Shown here: positions 22,838-36,500 of the stretch, one piece after another
Numbering within the stretch: position 1 is the first letter of the stretch
Layout of the letters: each line of letters starts with the position of its first letter
Translations under genes and position numbers: made by a program
Assembly: GCF_000150275.1 (NCBI RefSeq)
Contig: NW_002060944.1
Location: 3,228,229 to 3,292,228, forward strand
Source of the DNA: Trichoplax adhaerens
Taxonomy: Eukaryota; Placozoa; Uniplacotomia; Trichoplacea; Trichoplacidae
DNA length: 64,000 bases
Reading direction: 5' to 3'
Notes under the pieces: generated by a model
What the model saw: the letters and a program-made list of their open reading frames with translations, nothing else
Told to the model about the DNA's origin: nothing
Database searches by the model: none

Positions 22838-24931
22838 GTAAATACTAAATTTAGACTTGCTTATTACTAAATTTTAATTATGTACCAGATTATACAATAA
22901 TTAGAATGCCAACTTATGCCATAAAATTTAAACTATTTAGAATTAATAGATATTAATTTTCTGTACATTTGGTAATGTTATCTATATAACATTACTGGTA
23001 AATAATGAGGTAGTCAAGTGAAATATACCAGTAGTAAATTTTTAATTTAAAATCTAAATATTAAATTTAATCATTTATATAGGTTCAATGACATGGACTG
23101 AGCCTATAATCGTATATGGTGATCAGTAATAAAAGTTACTTCACGTGATATTATTTAGCAAGCGGGAAAATCGTAAATGAATGTTACAAGATCCGTCCAA
23201 AATTACCTGTTGCTAGAAAACGCTCTTATGAATGATATTATATCCTAAAACACTTAAGCAGCATATAACAATTTATAATACAATGTGAGTAATATATATC
23301 ATAAGTGAAAATGTGTACGATCTGTCAAATGTTTTTCATTTTGCTTTGATGAGACTACATGTGATTACTTGCGTGACATCAATTGTAAATTTCATGTAAC
23401 TGTTGTAGCAAAATTGTAAGCTTTACTTATTGGCGGCTTGTATTTCAAGAAGATAAAATAATCTTCAATCTAAATTTTATATTTTTAAATAATCTCATCT
23501 TTCCCTATTTTATTAATTATGCTAAGGCAATACTTTATTCCGTGACTTAATTGTTTCTAAAATTATCATGATACTGCATTGTAGTTATTTCTAAAAATAG
23601 TGGGCTTAATTTCTAACTTCTAAATAAAAATTTTACGGATTAGTAAAGAAATCTTTAAGATAGATAACTAAGGATAGATTTCTAGCTTCATCAAATGCAA
23701 ATGATATTTTTTGATTTCGTAGAACTTAGATTTAATTTTAACTTCTAATATGGGAGATATTCTTTTTCGAAAAGATTCTTCCTTATACCAACTAGCCTTT
23801 TATAGGGCAATTAGACAACATATTCATATAGTATTCTACCTTTAATCATCACATACTTTGGAAAATAATGTCATCATCTCATATTTTTATTTTGAATATA
23901 TGAGTATGTATGTTCGTATCAGTTGTAGTAAATGTAAATACACCTATAGTACATGACGTATCAAGCTTAATTTAAAATTTTTGGGCAACTTTTCTAATTA
24001 TGCCAACTGCACTTTCTGCTACTCAGTTCAAAAATATTGTAGAGAAACGAAAATTACTCCTTGATTCATAAAGTGAACGTAACCTGTAAGTATAAATAAC
24101 CTAGCAAGTTTTGCTAAAAACAATTACAAACATTCTGCTAGGACAAAGTTTTCCCCTAGCCTTTTATTTATTATATCCTATAAGGAAAGTATTTCTATTT
24201 GCCAATTACAGCATTTGGATGGAATTTTCCCTCGGTCAAAGTCCAGTATCTTAATATAGCCTTAACTAATATTACGTCCCAAACATAAAGACCAATCATA
24301 GCGCATCTATGACTATTTATTTACCTATAGGCAATACAATTACCGATTAAGGTTTCTGAAGAAGTTATAATCCATATTTCTTTAAGATTATTAAGCTGCA
24401 TCGCTAATATTGATTGCAACTTGGATTGCAAATAACACGTTACTACTAGGATAGTATGGAACGTGAGATATGAGATTTATGCTAATTCAGTTATTCAAGT
24501 GAGGCCAGTGATATTAGACATGGTTAAAATGAGCAATAGAGTTGAATAGGATATTGCTGTCGAGATATCATTTAAGTATAGGATCATTCATATGATCTAC
24601 TATGTCGTCATTTGATCTTCTTCATCATCTCATTGATAAGGAGAGAGGTTTACTCTAGTTAATCCATGTTTTGAAAAATACACAAAATTATCAACAATAA
24701 AAATATATAGTAGGCCGGTGTATAGTAGCTATTGATTGATCATGTTATAATAAAGGATCTGATGCCATATTTCTAATTACCAAAACATTATCCATTGTAG
24801 AACCGATGATATATCCATTAGTATCTTTTACTGAAGCTGTTTTCATTACTATTACTTCCTTAATTTGAGTCTTTCCAGGGATATGCTTAACATTCTTATA
24901 ATTAACATTATATTTTGACAACTATTTATAG
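22838..24931. other. Stretch between MAM domain and segment C
   Basis: About 2 kb of AT-rich DNA. A short open piece at 23085-23127, flanked by AG and GT, could be an exon (contains MTWTEPIIVYG), but it has no family signature. The first-half D8C exon expected before 24932 is not found. Confidence 0.4.
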
Positions 24932-25093
24932 CGGAAGAAGGAATTGCTACTCAAAAAATTTGTTTTAATTATGGTAGCAATTGTTATAAGATGTCCTTTA
25001 ACATTCAAGTGAAAAATTGCATAACTTATTTTGTCTATCAGCAGGCTCCACTTACATGTAATTCACGATCAAGATATTGCGTTAATAAAATGA
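24932..25093 (+). CDS. D8C second-half exon (segment C), open
   Basis: Starts AEEGIATQKICFNYG, close to [15 protein letters not shown] of exon 3156-3314, and ends RYCVNKM before the donor. It has the standard Cys spacing and phase 1-1. Its first-half partner is missing. Confidence 0.7.
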
Positions 25094-25266
25094 GTAAAAA
25101 TGATTTCTATTTCTGAAAACTTTAAAATGCTGGCACTATAATTTATACCTGTACTGACTTAATGTAGCTCATTCAATAAACGCAAAGTACAGGAACTGCT
25201 GCTAAAATAAAGTAGGCATATTAAAAGATTAACTTTAATGGAATGAATATCTTTATATCATGACAG

Positions 25267-26915
25267 ATAAATGTAGGTTTCTACAATGTGTTCGTGGTAA
25301 CTGCACATCAAACGGCTCAGATAGCGTTCATTGTATTTGTGAGTCTGGTTATACAGGGATACTTTGCGATTCAGGTAGATTATGATTTTTATCCTTATTA
25401 CATAGCAGTATCCTTGTCGTATAGAAATCTTTTTCTGCATATTGAAGCTATCTGCTTTTCTTATCTAACGCATTTTTATTATTATTTCTTATCCATTAAT
25501 GCAGTCCTCATAATGTTATTTTAATTTCAATTGCAGCTCAGGGTATTATCATTGGCGTATTAATAGCGATAAGTGTATTTACGTATTTTAAATTATCCAT
25601 TTGTAGATATTAATACATGTCTATCCAATCCTTGTCGTGCTGGTAACTGTATCAATCATGACGGAAATTTTACTTGCCAATATCCGAAAGGCTTAAGTGG
25701 TGCATGCTGTAATACATGTAATTTTTGGAAAGATATCTAAGCAGTGTAACTAGCTTTCGTATATTTGACATATTAGAATCAAATTTTCGAATGCCATGCA
25801 GTATAATACTGTACTAAAGGCATGGGCAATAGAGGACGACGTAGTTATATTTTAAGTACGTTAACACCTATGATCGAGCAATCTATATTTATATCTCGTT
25901 AGTCATTACAGAGTCTCATGTATTTCATACGGATTCATCTCTTGAAGGAAGAAATACACGCAATTTATATTACTGCGTACAAAATTAGCTCATTGTAGTA
26001 CTTGGGTTTTCAACTCCTTAGATTCGCAATCGTCTAACTCAAAATCTGAGTTATTAAAATTGAGTAAATCTCTAATGTGACACAAGACCATAATCACAGT
26101 AGACTATTCTACTTCTTAATGCTACCGTACTTCAATTACTAATGTAATTAGCTGAAACTACTACACTCATTAAGAATAAAATTCTTACGTCACTGAAAAT
26201 AGCAGTACTGTATCTTATTTCGATACTCTTATATGCATATTTCGAACCTAGCCATGGACTACTAGGAGAAGGTCTACTTCTAATAGTCCATGATCTAGGA
26301 TACTTTCGTTACCTAAATTAACCCATTGAGGATGAAATTTTTATGTCACTAAAATAGCATCAATGCATCTTATTTCGATGATCGTACATGTGTATTAATA
26401 TCTAAGACGTTTTTTTGCGCAGTTTAAGTTTAAGTACCATTTACGATCGAGTAATATGATAAATTCTCATGCACCATTACTCAGTTACACGAGTAGTATA
26501 GTATAGTATCCATGTTGATGACTGCTTTTCCCCTTACATTATCAAAATAATTTTACTATAAACTGTATCTTGTTGGGACATTCTTGAACGCGTATTTAAA
26601 TCGAATTTGCTTATACTCTAATTAATCCTAAACTAGATTATAATTATACCGTAAGGATTTTTTAATTATATATAATAACTGAGATCGGGTTTTAGCCGTA
26701 AAATATATATATAGATCAAAAATCAAGATCCTGCGTTTTCTGATATCCCAGTACTATTATACATTCGCATTAACGCTAAATCTTGATTGTAGATATCGAC
26801 GAATGTATTCACAATAATGCCGGTCGTTCCACACTTTGTAGCAATCCCTATGGAAGCTATCGTTGCTCTTGTATACTTGGCAATGTTTTAGATGCTGACA
26901 ATCATACTTGTACCG
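25267..26915 (+). CDS. EGF, EGF, cbEGF exons (segment C), open but Cys-deficient
   Basis: 25267-25374 (GYTGILC end), 25607-25717 (INTC start; tyrosine at a conserved Cys in the C-x-C step, and an extra Cys near the end), and 26793-26915 (IDEC start; NAGR where other copies have NGGC). Exon lengths equal those of segment A exactly. Loss of single cysteines without frame damage suggests relaxed constraint before full decay. Confidence 0.65.
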
Positions 26916-27108
26916 GTATGATAATTGATTTTTATTCGATATCGTTACAGACGAGTTATAATAACGTTAATTTCTCTATGATAGACATTGTATACTCGGC
27001 ATCTTATACTAATCGTTAATGATTACTGCTTATGTTCATGGAGTGCAAGACCATTGTGGTATATGATTATCGAATAACTAAAAATAGTTCATTGACTTGA
27101 TACTGTAG

Positions 27109-27542
27109 ATCCTTGCAAAAATCTCTAACTAAGCTGAATAATACATTGCAAAATAACCTAAATCTTTTCCAATTTTATGGCAAAACCATGCAATGCCGCT
27201 TAACTCTCAGTCACAATACGGTTAACAGAAAATAGTCTAGATCCACATTATGATCGTCAATGTACAGAATTAGCAGCCAGAATCGATACCATTATAGGTA
27301 AAAGGAATTTCATTATAAAATATCCTGTAAGTATATTTTAATCATGCATAATGATAGCCATTGCGATGTATTCTATAGTGTATTTAGGTTCGTTAATAAT
27401 GCCAACGTATGCTTTCGATTTGGTCCTTACAACTGCTCTACCGTAGTATCAGTTCAAATCAAATTTTGTACAGAAACTATCATACTCTATTACCTTGATG
27501 AATTATCAGCATGCTACTTAGACTATTGTAGCCATATTGCTG
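27109..27542 (+). pseudogene. Broken variant D8C domain (segment C)
   Basis: The first half keeps an acceptor, DPC and a donor, but reads a stop six codons in. Later pieces fit two other frames. The second half keeps C-F-R-F-G and SACYLDYCS, but its acceptor gives an exon of 164 bases, so the frame is lost unless another acceptor is used. Confidence 0.7.
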
Positions 27543-27644
27543 GTAGGAAATGACTAAGTAGACTATTATTTTATGGATAGGCTGCAATAACTATAGAACC
27601 TATCTAGATATATACAGTATTTTCTCTCCTGTTTTTGTGTTTAG

Positions 27645-27975
27645 CTGTTGCCAAGAATTATTATCCGATTCGCCTTGTCACCGGCAATCGTACATTAGGT
27701 ATAGTATTAGTTCAACATAAGGGAGAATGAGGAACTCTTTGCGACGACGGATTTGACATGAAAGGTGCCATTGTGGTTTGCAGGCAATCAGGATTTGCTA
27801 GAGGACTATCTTTCCATACTTCTCCTACTCCTGGTACTGGACCGATATGGTTCGATAATAATCGATGTTCCGGAAACGAAGCATACATAAGTGCGTGTAA
27901 ACATGCTTCTTGTGGTATTCATGATTGTAGTTATAGCGAAGACGTCGCTAATTTGTCAATGATAGTGATATTTTA
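27645..27975 (+). pseudogene. SRCR domain pseudo-exon (segment C)
   Basis: Recognisable SRCR: I-R-L-V-T-G start, G-T-L-C-D-D, VVCRQSGF, IWFDNNRC, CKHASCG, HDC and EDV. The Trp before G-T-L-C is TGA (27728-27730), the Trp of the C-K-H-x-G-W-G motif is Cys, and the terminal G-x-S-C is lost. Confidence 0.85.
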
Positions 27976-27999
27976 AATTATCTGTCTTGAATGATAATT

Positions 28000-30517
28000 T
28001 TGCATATTAATATCAATACTAGCTTAGATGATATTATGTTTGGCACTATAGGATATTCACAATACCCGTACGTGCTTTCCATCAAATTTGAATAACCCTT
28101 GTCTCCTATTCAACGGTATGGCTAACTTGAAAATTGTAAAAATTATACAGTACATTCGTTTGTATATCATTTACTCTATCTAACTGCTTGGAAAAGTTTC
28201 ATGATTCAATAGCACTAACGCTTATCTTAACGCTCGGCTGATTTTGTTTTTAGAGAAGTGAAATATCTGTGTAGCTACAATATAAGGAATTAAAATTAAA
28301 TCAATAACAATAAAATCAGCTTTGAATTAAAAATGTGGTATAATTGCGGTCATTTTTTTTTCTCTTTTTGTCTCTTTCTTCATCTATCTATCTGTCGTAG
28401 TATTAATAGAGTGACTTCGTAAGGGTCAGTCTTAGATGAGCACGTATTTGAACCTCATATGATTATAGAACCTTCTAGAATACTCAGTCTATGTATATTA
28501 TAATAACTACTAATAAGTTCTAGAATATTCCATGATAGATTATATGTATGAGCGTTGCTGTCATACTTTATTAGTTCGCACTTATAAGTCTTAATAAAGT
28601 TCTGTTCTTTGCTAATACGTTGTCTCTACATTTGCTCGAGAACTTATTACACTATCTATGCGTATTTATTTACCTATTGATATATCTATATATCTATTTA
28701 TCTGTAGGATGTATGTATCTATCTATTCTTCCATCTATCTACTCATATCTACCGGTATCTAGCTGTCTCTCTGTCGTTCGCTAGTGTTCGTAAAGCTTAC
28801 CTACGGCGAAAACAACGTTGCAGTAAATCGTCTTCTACCTTACTGCTACTTGACACTAGTACTTGCATTGGCTAATCGAGATAGCTTGCGCAAATCCAAG
28901 CTGTCAATTCCTCTAGCTTCAATATTATCGACAGTATTCATCTGTCCAACCAATTAATCTTGTCAGCAGTATGCATGACTGGAAGATGCTTACTGTAGAA
29001 ATACTGTACACCCTATCCTATGGCATCACTTCTTGATGCTGGCGTTTACGCGTACAGCATATTGAATGACTTGCAAAGATTGTTCTTTCCCTTCATCATC
29101 TTATTAAGTTAACGATAGTTCTATCAATAACATTGCTATGGCTACGGTAGTAGTGTGGCTTGCGGATACTTCCGGATAGCACATGCATGCAATCATTATT
29201 TTGTTCATTAAGCAAATGAATTAATGTCTGAGTTTTCCAGTGTTGATTACAGTTGCATTGTATCCTGTACTCTGCGTACAATGATTGAGTCAACGATTGT
29301 ACAATGTGTACATACTGTCGAAATCCAGTATCTGTATGGGAAGTCGAGGACTATTGAGGACTAGTGGTGATTACTTTAACACCTTAGTACAGAACGGTAC
29401 TTCTCCAGTGCAGTACTGTAAGTCACGTGATCACTTTACACTATACACTGTACACTGTACCGTATGGTACTGTACTGTACAGTGTACTGTACAGTACAGT
29501 ACAGTACTAGAAAGCGTATTGAAAGTTCTTACTACAGTACAGTACTGTACCTGTAATGCTCTGCATTGGGCTGGTCTTGTACAATGTACAGTACTGTACA
29601 TCGTACTGCATCATAGTTATCAATGAAGCCCTTTTTGGCTTTATGGAAGCGTCAGAAAGTGAACTACTGTTCGTCTTCCATCATACTTTGTTCCATAGAG
29701 CGAATTCGGTGCTTAATCATCAAATGCACCCATTAAGAAAGAATCGACTGACATCGTAACAGCATACAATTTATCCAGTTCTGGGCTTTGACTGTACCGC
29801 AATAGGGATGTTAAACGGCTACTGTCAACATTCCGCAACTTCTCCAACCCGATGTGTGTACAGTACTGTACTGTGAACAAAAAAACAATGTGGAGGCCAG
29901 CCTCTAGGCAGGATCTCTATAATAATAAGACTCATGCTTACCACTTCACTACAGCAGTCGAACAACAAACAGTTCAACCGGCTGAGTTTACCTTGTCACA
30001 CACACAGCGCCTGACACAGGTGTTGCACGTTCTTACAGTAGTGACACATTGATTTGAGACAGTGCAAACTGTCACTTCAACTTCTCATATTGTACTGTAG
30101 TACCGTACTGTAGAGAGTGAAGAAAAACTCCAGGGTCTCACTCTCCCTTGGATACCGTACTGTAACGTACAGTACAGCCCTGTACCACGCCTAGCATCGT
30201 ACTGTACTGTACTGTACTGGCGTACTCAGGGAAACTGCTTTGAAAGTTCAATAGCTCTCTACTTCCCTTCGAAGAGAAGAAAATCGATCCTTGTCTTTAA
30301 AGAATTAGTCTTAATCTGTTCTTTAATTCCAATAATTCAACAATTAGCTATCCAATAACTGCTATTCCATTGGTGTATAGGATAGTCTAGCTTATTCATT
30401 CGTTGTATCGAGAGAATAGTACAAAGCAAAAAATATTTCACTGGACGACTTGCCGATTCTCTCCAGTCATCGACAGTAGTCTTTAAGGTGGACTGACTGA
30501 ATGAGGAAGGAAGGAAA
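28000..30517. other. Intergenic: TATC-type and GTAC-palindrome repeats
   Basis: 28370-28780 contains imperfect TCTA/TATC microsatellite tracts. 29380-30230 is full of GTAC, TACTGTAC and GTACAGTAC words, including runs at 29465-29510, 29580-29602, 29855-29872, 30160-30175 and 30198-30222. No exon is visible. The 3' end of this block is the vav promoter and 5' UTR region. Confidence 0.75.
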
Positions 30518-33500
30518 ATGGAAGATCAAAATATTCCAAAAAATGACGACCAATTAGCGTGGAAATCAGCGGCCAATTGGCTAGCTGAAGCGAATATTAT
30601 ACCTCACGATAACAAAGTCTTTAGTCCTGATGCACAAGTTTTCGATCTGGTTCAAGTTTTACGTGATGGTATTCTCCTTTGCTATCTAGCAAGGAGACTT
30701 AATTCTCAATCAATACCAGATCATAGAACCATTAGCACTCAGAAATCGCAGGTAAGACTCAATAATTTCACTTTTCCTCTTTTCCACGCTAATAGCTGCC
30801 TTCACAGTGTCCCATCATACAAAATTAATAGGCTGTTGATGATAGGTATCTTTTTGTTTGCTGGTTTAACACGGTACTAAACTGGCTCGCTAGTTTCCTA
30901 TTTCTTCTTGTCCAGAGTGTATTATTGATCATCAATATCAACTTGTACTGCTTAGGCGTATACTGTACGTGTATAGCCTGGAGATGATCATGTTAGGTAT
31001 TTTTCTTTCAATTAATCAATGACTGCTAATAGTAAATTGGATAAGCTGAAATCTCTACCACACTGTCTATCTGAAGCAAATACTTTTATCATCAACTCAT
31101 CGTATCAATGACGAATTTATCTATGCAATAAATCAAAGTGACCGCATCTTTCTGAATTTACCCTCCTTCTAATACTTGTAATTACAGTACAATAGAAATG
31201 GTCAAGATTGACCATTGACCCATTACATTTTAATGTCTAAAGTACGCTTACATGCCGCCAGAAATTCTATCGATTGCGCTACATGATTAAAGTTTTGTTG
31301 GATTGTACTGCAATAGTGAATCGATTTAGAATTCATATTTTAAAGTAAGCAAGGCGTTCCAGGTTGAAATGACAATTGAATGAATTTGCATTGATCCATT
31401 GGGAAATAGGACAGATATAAAAAAATCAAATTTATCATTCGTCAATCCAGCAATTGAATTGAATTCAGTATTTGATCCGCAAAACACTTTTCTTCCCCCA
31501 TGACGTAGGTTTGATACTTATACCGCCTCTAAGTTAACAGTTGCATTTGTATTCGCTACTCTAGCTATAAATTCTAGAAATTAAAGTTGATATCTACCTG
31601 TCTAAGCATCCCTACACATTGTTTGACTTATGACTAGATAGCCTGGTACATTACAGAATTGACTAAGAGATATGCCTGAAGGTTGATATACTTCAATTCC
31701 TAGTTATGACTTTTGTAAAGTGGAAACAGAAAATTTTAACGACTATACAACAAATTGTTCAATCAGCAGTCTTTGCCTGATAGTCATGTGAAGGAAATTG
31801 TAGGGATAATCTAATCCTAAGCAGTGATATTAATCTAGCATGAATTGTAAATGAATTCCTGATAGACTAAAAAATTCACCCATTTTAGCATTGATATCAA
31901 TCAGCATGTCTCTTTCTTTGAGTTTAGTTTCGATGTAAAACGAATATAAAGCATTTCCTGAAAGCTTGCAACGAAACTTTCAATCTTCATAGCAAAGATC
32001 TCTTTACGCCTGATGAACTCTTACATATAACGAATTTTTCTAAGGTAAGTCAATTTAATTGACGTACGCGTATATTCGCATGCGCCCCGCGTACGATATC
32101 AGTTTGTACGCTTATAGCAATGTAATGTAATATTAATGGCCAATCTGTAGTATATACGGCTATGTCATTTTGTCATTTCCTTTGATTGAATAGGTTATTG
32201 TTGTTATGTAATTTGTTTCTGTTCACCTTTTTTTATCCCAATTTGAAGCATTTGAGCTAGTGATAGATTGAAATACAAGGCAATGCAGTACGATATTAAA
32301 AAAGATTGAATTTATGTGCCAAGTAATTTCTTTCCTTGAGGGGGTAACAATTTTCCTACTACAGTACATGCACATGTTATATGCCGTTTGGAAATACGGC
32401 AGAATAATTGCATGCACAACAACTCCACCTTTGTTACCTGATCTTGACTTATCAAGTCGAAATTAAGTAATCTCACATTAGCATGGCATCCAAACACTCA
32501 TTAAATTAATACAATACTCTCAATTTCCTCAGCTTAACAACGTTTACTCTACATTATTGTGAGATCTTTGTAAGTTAACAAATAGAATGCTGACGACAGA
32601 GACTACCAATTATTTGGTATCATATACCTTAATTATCTTTATTTAATTCGAGTGTTTCATGACCTCGTATGCAATTTTTTTTATTACTATTGTGAGATAG
32701 CCGATTTACATTCGTCCAGAATAGTCCAGTCCAGGACTACCACGGTAGATAATTATCATCGTAGCGTATTCTTGTATTTAAATATCAGCTTGAAATAATA
32801 TGTTTGCTCAAGTTAATAAATTAATTATATTATGAGCCCAATCTTCTAGCCAACTACGAGTTTAGTCAATGATGAATTTACTCTTAAACATCCCGTACAG
32901 TATTTGGTATTTGATACTTTACATTTGTTGATTAACATCCTTTTTGCTGTACCTAGCTTTGAATTTGCGAGCACGCTAGCAAACATTATAATCTTTCTAA
33001 AACATACAAATCTACTCAACTTGATTCAACCCTATTATAAACACTTATTTGATAACCAGTATATACGTATAGTGTCGCCGATACCTAGTTTAAAGTACGT
33101 ATATTCGTGCATTGCAGTTATTAAAAAATTGATCTTGAACAACTGACCTACCTGCTAATTAAGAAATGTTATTGTTACAATTAATATCAAACTAATCGCT
33201 CTACCGTATTGTTGCAAGATGGCTTACGGCGACACCACGCAATACTATATAGTGTACAGTACCGTACTGTAATTTTAATTGTTTATTCGTTGTTTATTTT
33301 ATAGACGAAAAAGTTGTTGTTATTTTCTTTGTTATAGCCATCCATTTTAAATATTGAATTATCTCTATAATGACTAACATTTATACTTGCGGTTTTTACT
33401 ACTTGAGAAATTGTTGAAACGTATGATATTAATCACAATAATTGAGGCTATAAATTCGCTCTAATATTCCATGTAAACAGAATAATAGCATTTCCTAAAC

Positions 33501-36500
33501 TTCCTAACATGTCATCTTCTAAGATATTATTATCGTACATATATTTGTGACACGTATTTGTATCCAAAGTATTATTGTCCAATGCAAAATTATTTGAAAT
33601 GTAATTGAATGAAAAAATTCATAACGACCTTCGTAAAACAAAAACAATTGTTTTTAAGCTAAACTTTGAAACCCCTACTGTCACCATCTTGATGCATTTG
33701 CATTCTTTCTGGCTTAGGTAATGCATACATTGTCTGTTTTGTCAAGAACTAAAGCTGCCGAGAAGCTTAACCTAAAGTGAGTCCATTAGATCATATAATA
33801 TTACAATAACTGCGATTTAATATGATTTGATATTGAAATGCCAACTCCATGATAACCTTTGTATCAGAGTGGCTAAATGTGAATTGCGTGTAACGTAGTG
33901 CTACATAGTACAAATGATAGGGAGTGAAAAGAATCAATCAGTTCGTAGTGGTACCGAAAAGATCTCAAACTTGTTGTAGTACTGCCCAAAGAGTTAAATA
34001 TTGATTCGTAAAACTTCAGCAGTTTCGACCTCACTCGACGTTACTAACGAAGAATAATTATTCCTGTGTCATTCTATAGTTTAAAGATTGCGATATAGTA
34101 AATACGATAGCTAAGGTACTTTTTTGACATCATGTTTAATCTATCCTCTTCCATTAGAAACTGCGGCTTGATTTCTAACCAAAAAATGCAGAAATTGAAG
34201 TTGTATCATATTTATAGTAGTTGACCATTAATGAAATGCATGTACAATGTTATGCTACGCTATGATAAGATTTCGCATAGATTAATTAAAGTAAACTGCA
34301 CTAATCGCTCTGAAAGTATTTTTGTGTGACCAGGTTGATTGCAGTAAGGTTGATTTACTAGTAGTCGAAGCCAGAATCTAATTGGATGAATCACATTAGC
34401 ACTTTCTAATCCTATCATTAAATTACACATTGAAATAAATAGGGTTACGTCTTGACCTGCAACAGATCACTCGGCAAATACTGTTCAGTATTCTACCTTT
34501 GCCAGTTCGATCAGTCATTGCTTATAAGTAATTTCCGTTGTAATTGAATATTTAGTTTCCTACAAACATGCCTTCCTTACAAGTGATTACGTAACAGCGT
34601 GTAGTATTTCGCTCGACCCATAGTAGTACGTCCTGACTGAATTGATGTAAGCGTTGCAGTATTTAGTGATCGCCACAGATATGTAAAATCAATTTCACTT
34701 AACTAAATATTACTCTTTAACCCATTTCCATACTATATAATTGCATTAGATTTTCTTGTTTATAAATTTTCGTACAGTATTAGCTATTTATTTTGTGTTA
34801 TTTTCGATATGTGAACAAAAATTAGACCGTTTTATGATAACCCTGAAGTTGAAAAAGAAGAAGACATTTACGGAAATTTAGAAGACTTAGCAGAGTAAGT
34901 AAATTTATTAATTACAATTTATTTTTAGTATTTATGTTCACCTATTTTACGGCAATACAGTTATCGTGAAGATTATATTACAGTAAGAAATTGACTATAC
35001 AGTACTTATAACTTAGTGTGTGTACATACTGTACTGTATAGTTATAGACTACTTGATGAAAGTTTTTAAACCTAGTATAACACAGAATATCCTACAAATA
35101 TGAGATACTTCACCTCTGTTTGCTATAACTATATGATGAAAATCAGAGGAGATTTATATTTTGATAAATATGCTTGTCAAATTTGTACATATAATTGGTT
35201 TTAGTTATATTATGCTATTTGATTTAACAAACTTTTTAAATCTGAAATAGTATTATATGCTAACTTTTGATATTAAAATTATATAGCTCACCTTATTCCA
35301 TTACCTTACAAACGCTCATTGTCATTTACGAACTATAATAATAATAAATGAATTTTTTCTCAGTAATGACTTTCAATGATATTTAATTATTAAAAACGAT
35401 TTTAAATGTATTATACTTATAAAACATTTACTATTGTTAAAATTGTACAGCACAAACGATATCATCGATCAAGAACCCGTTTATGATGTCGTGTATGATG
35501 ATGTCAACGATAAGATTTACGATACGTTCTTCCCGAAAAGAGACGAGGTATATTTGATATATCTTTAATCATAGTCTTCATGAATCGATTCCACTTATAT
35601 TTATGAATTATATTACTCATTATCCATTGATACCAACTTCCTTTCTTTCGTAATAATTTTCCTTATGTTTACAGTGAAAAATTTAGTAAATATCATACTA
35701 CTTATTTAGCACTGATTTAAATAAAGCCATTTTGAGATCTTCTTAGTTATGTTGATCATGCTGTATATAGGAAACACCGAAGAAAGAGAAAAGAATGTAC
35801 GTTTTTGAAGAGCTATGCAATACAGAAGCCCATTACGTTGGGTACTTACGAGCTATACTGGTAAAATATGCTCTTCATACTTTTATTGGACTTTCAGATC
35901 TTCTTCAACCCCGTGCTCATATGAAAGTAATGATTCTGTTTTCAATAAAGAATATTTGCGCGTATTTTTTTCAGAAATTTATGGATGCCGTACAAAGTAT
36001 AATTTCTCATCAAGAATCATGTATTTTATTTATTAACACTAAGGTAATAATCCAACTTTTGCATTGTCTTTGAAGTTAAGATCTTGTATATCATACATAT
36101 CGCTAATGCTCTAATTAATGTAGGACTTACTGGCAGCCCATATGAAATTCTTAGATCGTTTATTAGCTGCTCAGCGAAATAATGGGGTGGAAATCAGTGC
36201 CTGCTTTCAATCGATCGTAAGTTTTTATCTACTAATATCCTTAAAAGAAATAAGTATCCATCCACGACTCATAACTTCACCAACGTGCTATTACAGAGAA
36301 ACGATTTATTTCAATACGGAGAGTATTGCTCTAATTATATGAATGCTGTAAATAAGGTTAGTAATAATGGATAACTTGCCTTTTTATTATTGATTTTGCA
36401 ATATCATAACTAATCTCTTTTCTTTCGACTTTTTAGCTTGATGATATGACACAAAAGCGATATGATTTCCGATTTGTTTTAGACGTAATTTTCTATTGAT

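Larger units (their letters stand above)
16590..22840 (+). pseudogene. Segment B: decayed paralogous copy of segment A
   Basis: Non-coding sequence near 16620-16800 matches 190-375 of segment A (for example TTAGATCATACTATCGGA in both), so the duplication includes introns and flanks. The exon order follows A: truncated D8C (17104), cbEGF (17216-17338), D8C first half (18041-18269, broken), second half (18451-18615, one stop), EGF (19488-19594, -1 frameshift), EGF (19905-20013, stop and -2), cbEGF (20340-20462, open), variant D8C first half (20606-20803, open) and second half (21118-21322, 40-bp duplication), and micro-exon (21472-21489). A MAM domain then replaces SRCR. With several independent lesions, the segment as a whole cannot encode one protein. 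The open distal MAM exons could be used by another transcript. Confidence 0.8.
24932..27975 (+). pseudogene. Segment C: third copy, partly decayed
   Basis: Exons in order: D8C second half 24932-25093 (open, 54 codons), EGF 25267-25374 (open), EGF 25607-25717 (open, but the C-x-C step is C-x-Y), cbEGF 26793-26915 (open, the NGGC cysteine lost), variant D8C first half 27109-27297 (immediate in-frame stop, frameshifted), its second half about 27379-27542 (one base short of 165), and SRCR 27645-27975 (in-frame TGA at the conserved Trp). The order matches the last third of segment A. The early exons could still be spliced; the last three look dead. Confidence 0.75.

Noticed and set aside
29285-29626. 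113-codon open frame rich in Val, Tyr, Cys and Thr
   Set aside because: It is a translation of the GTAC/TACTGTAC repeats, with no splice context or family features.
32904-33146. 80-codon + strand open frame in the third vav intron region
   Set aside because: The CH domain is continuous from 31928-32044 to 33718-33776 without it, and phases agree only when it is skipped.
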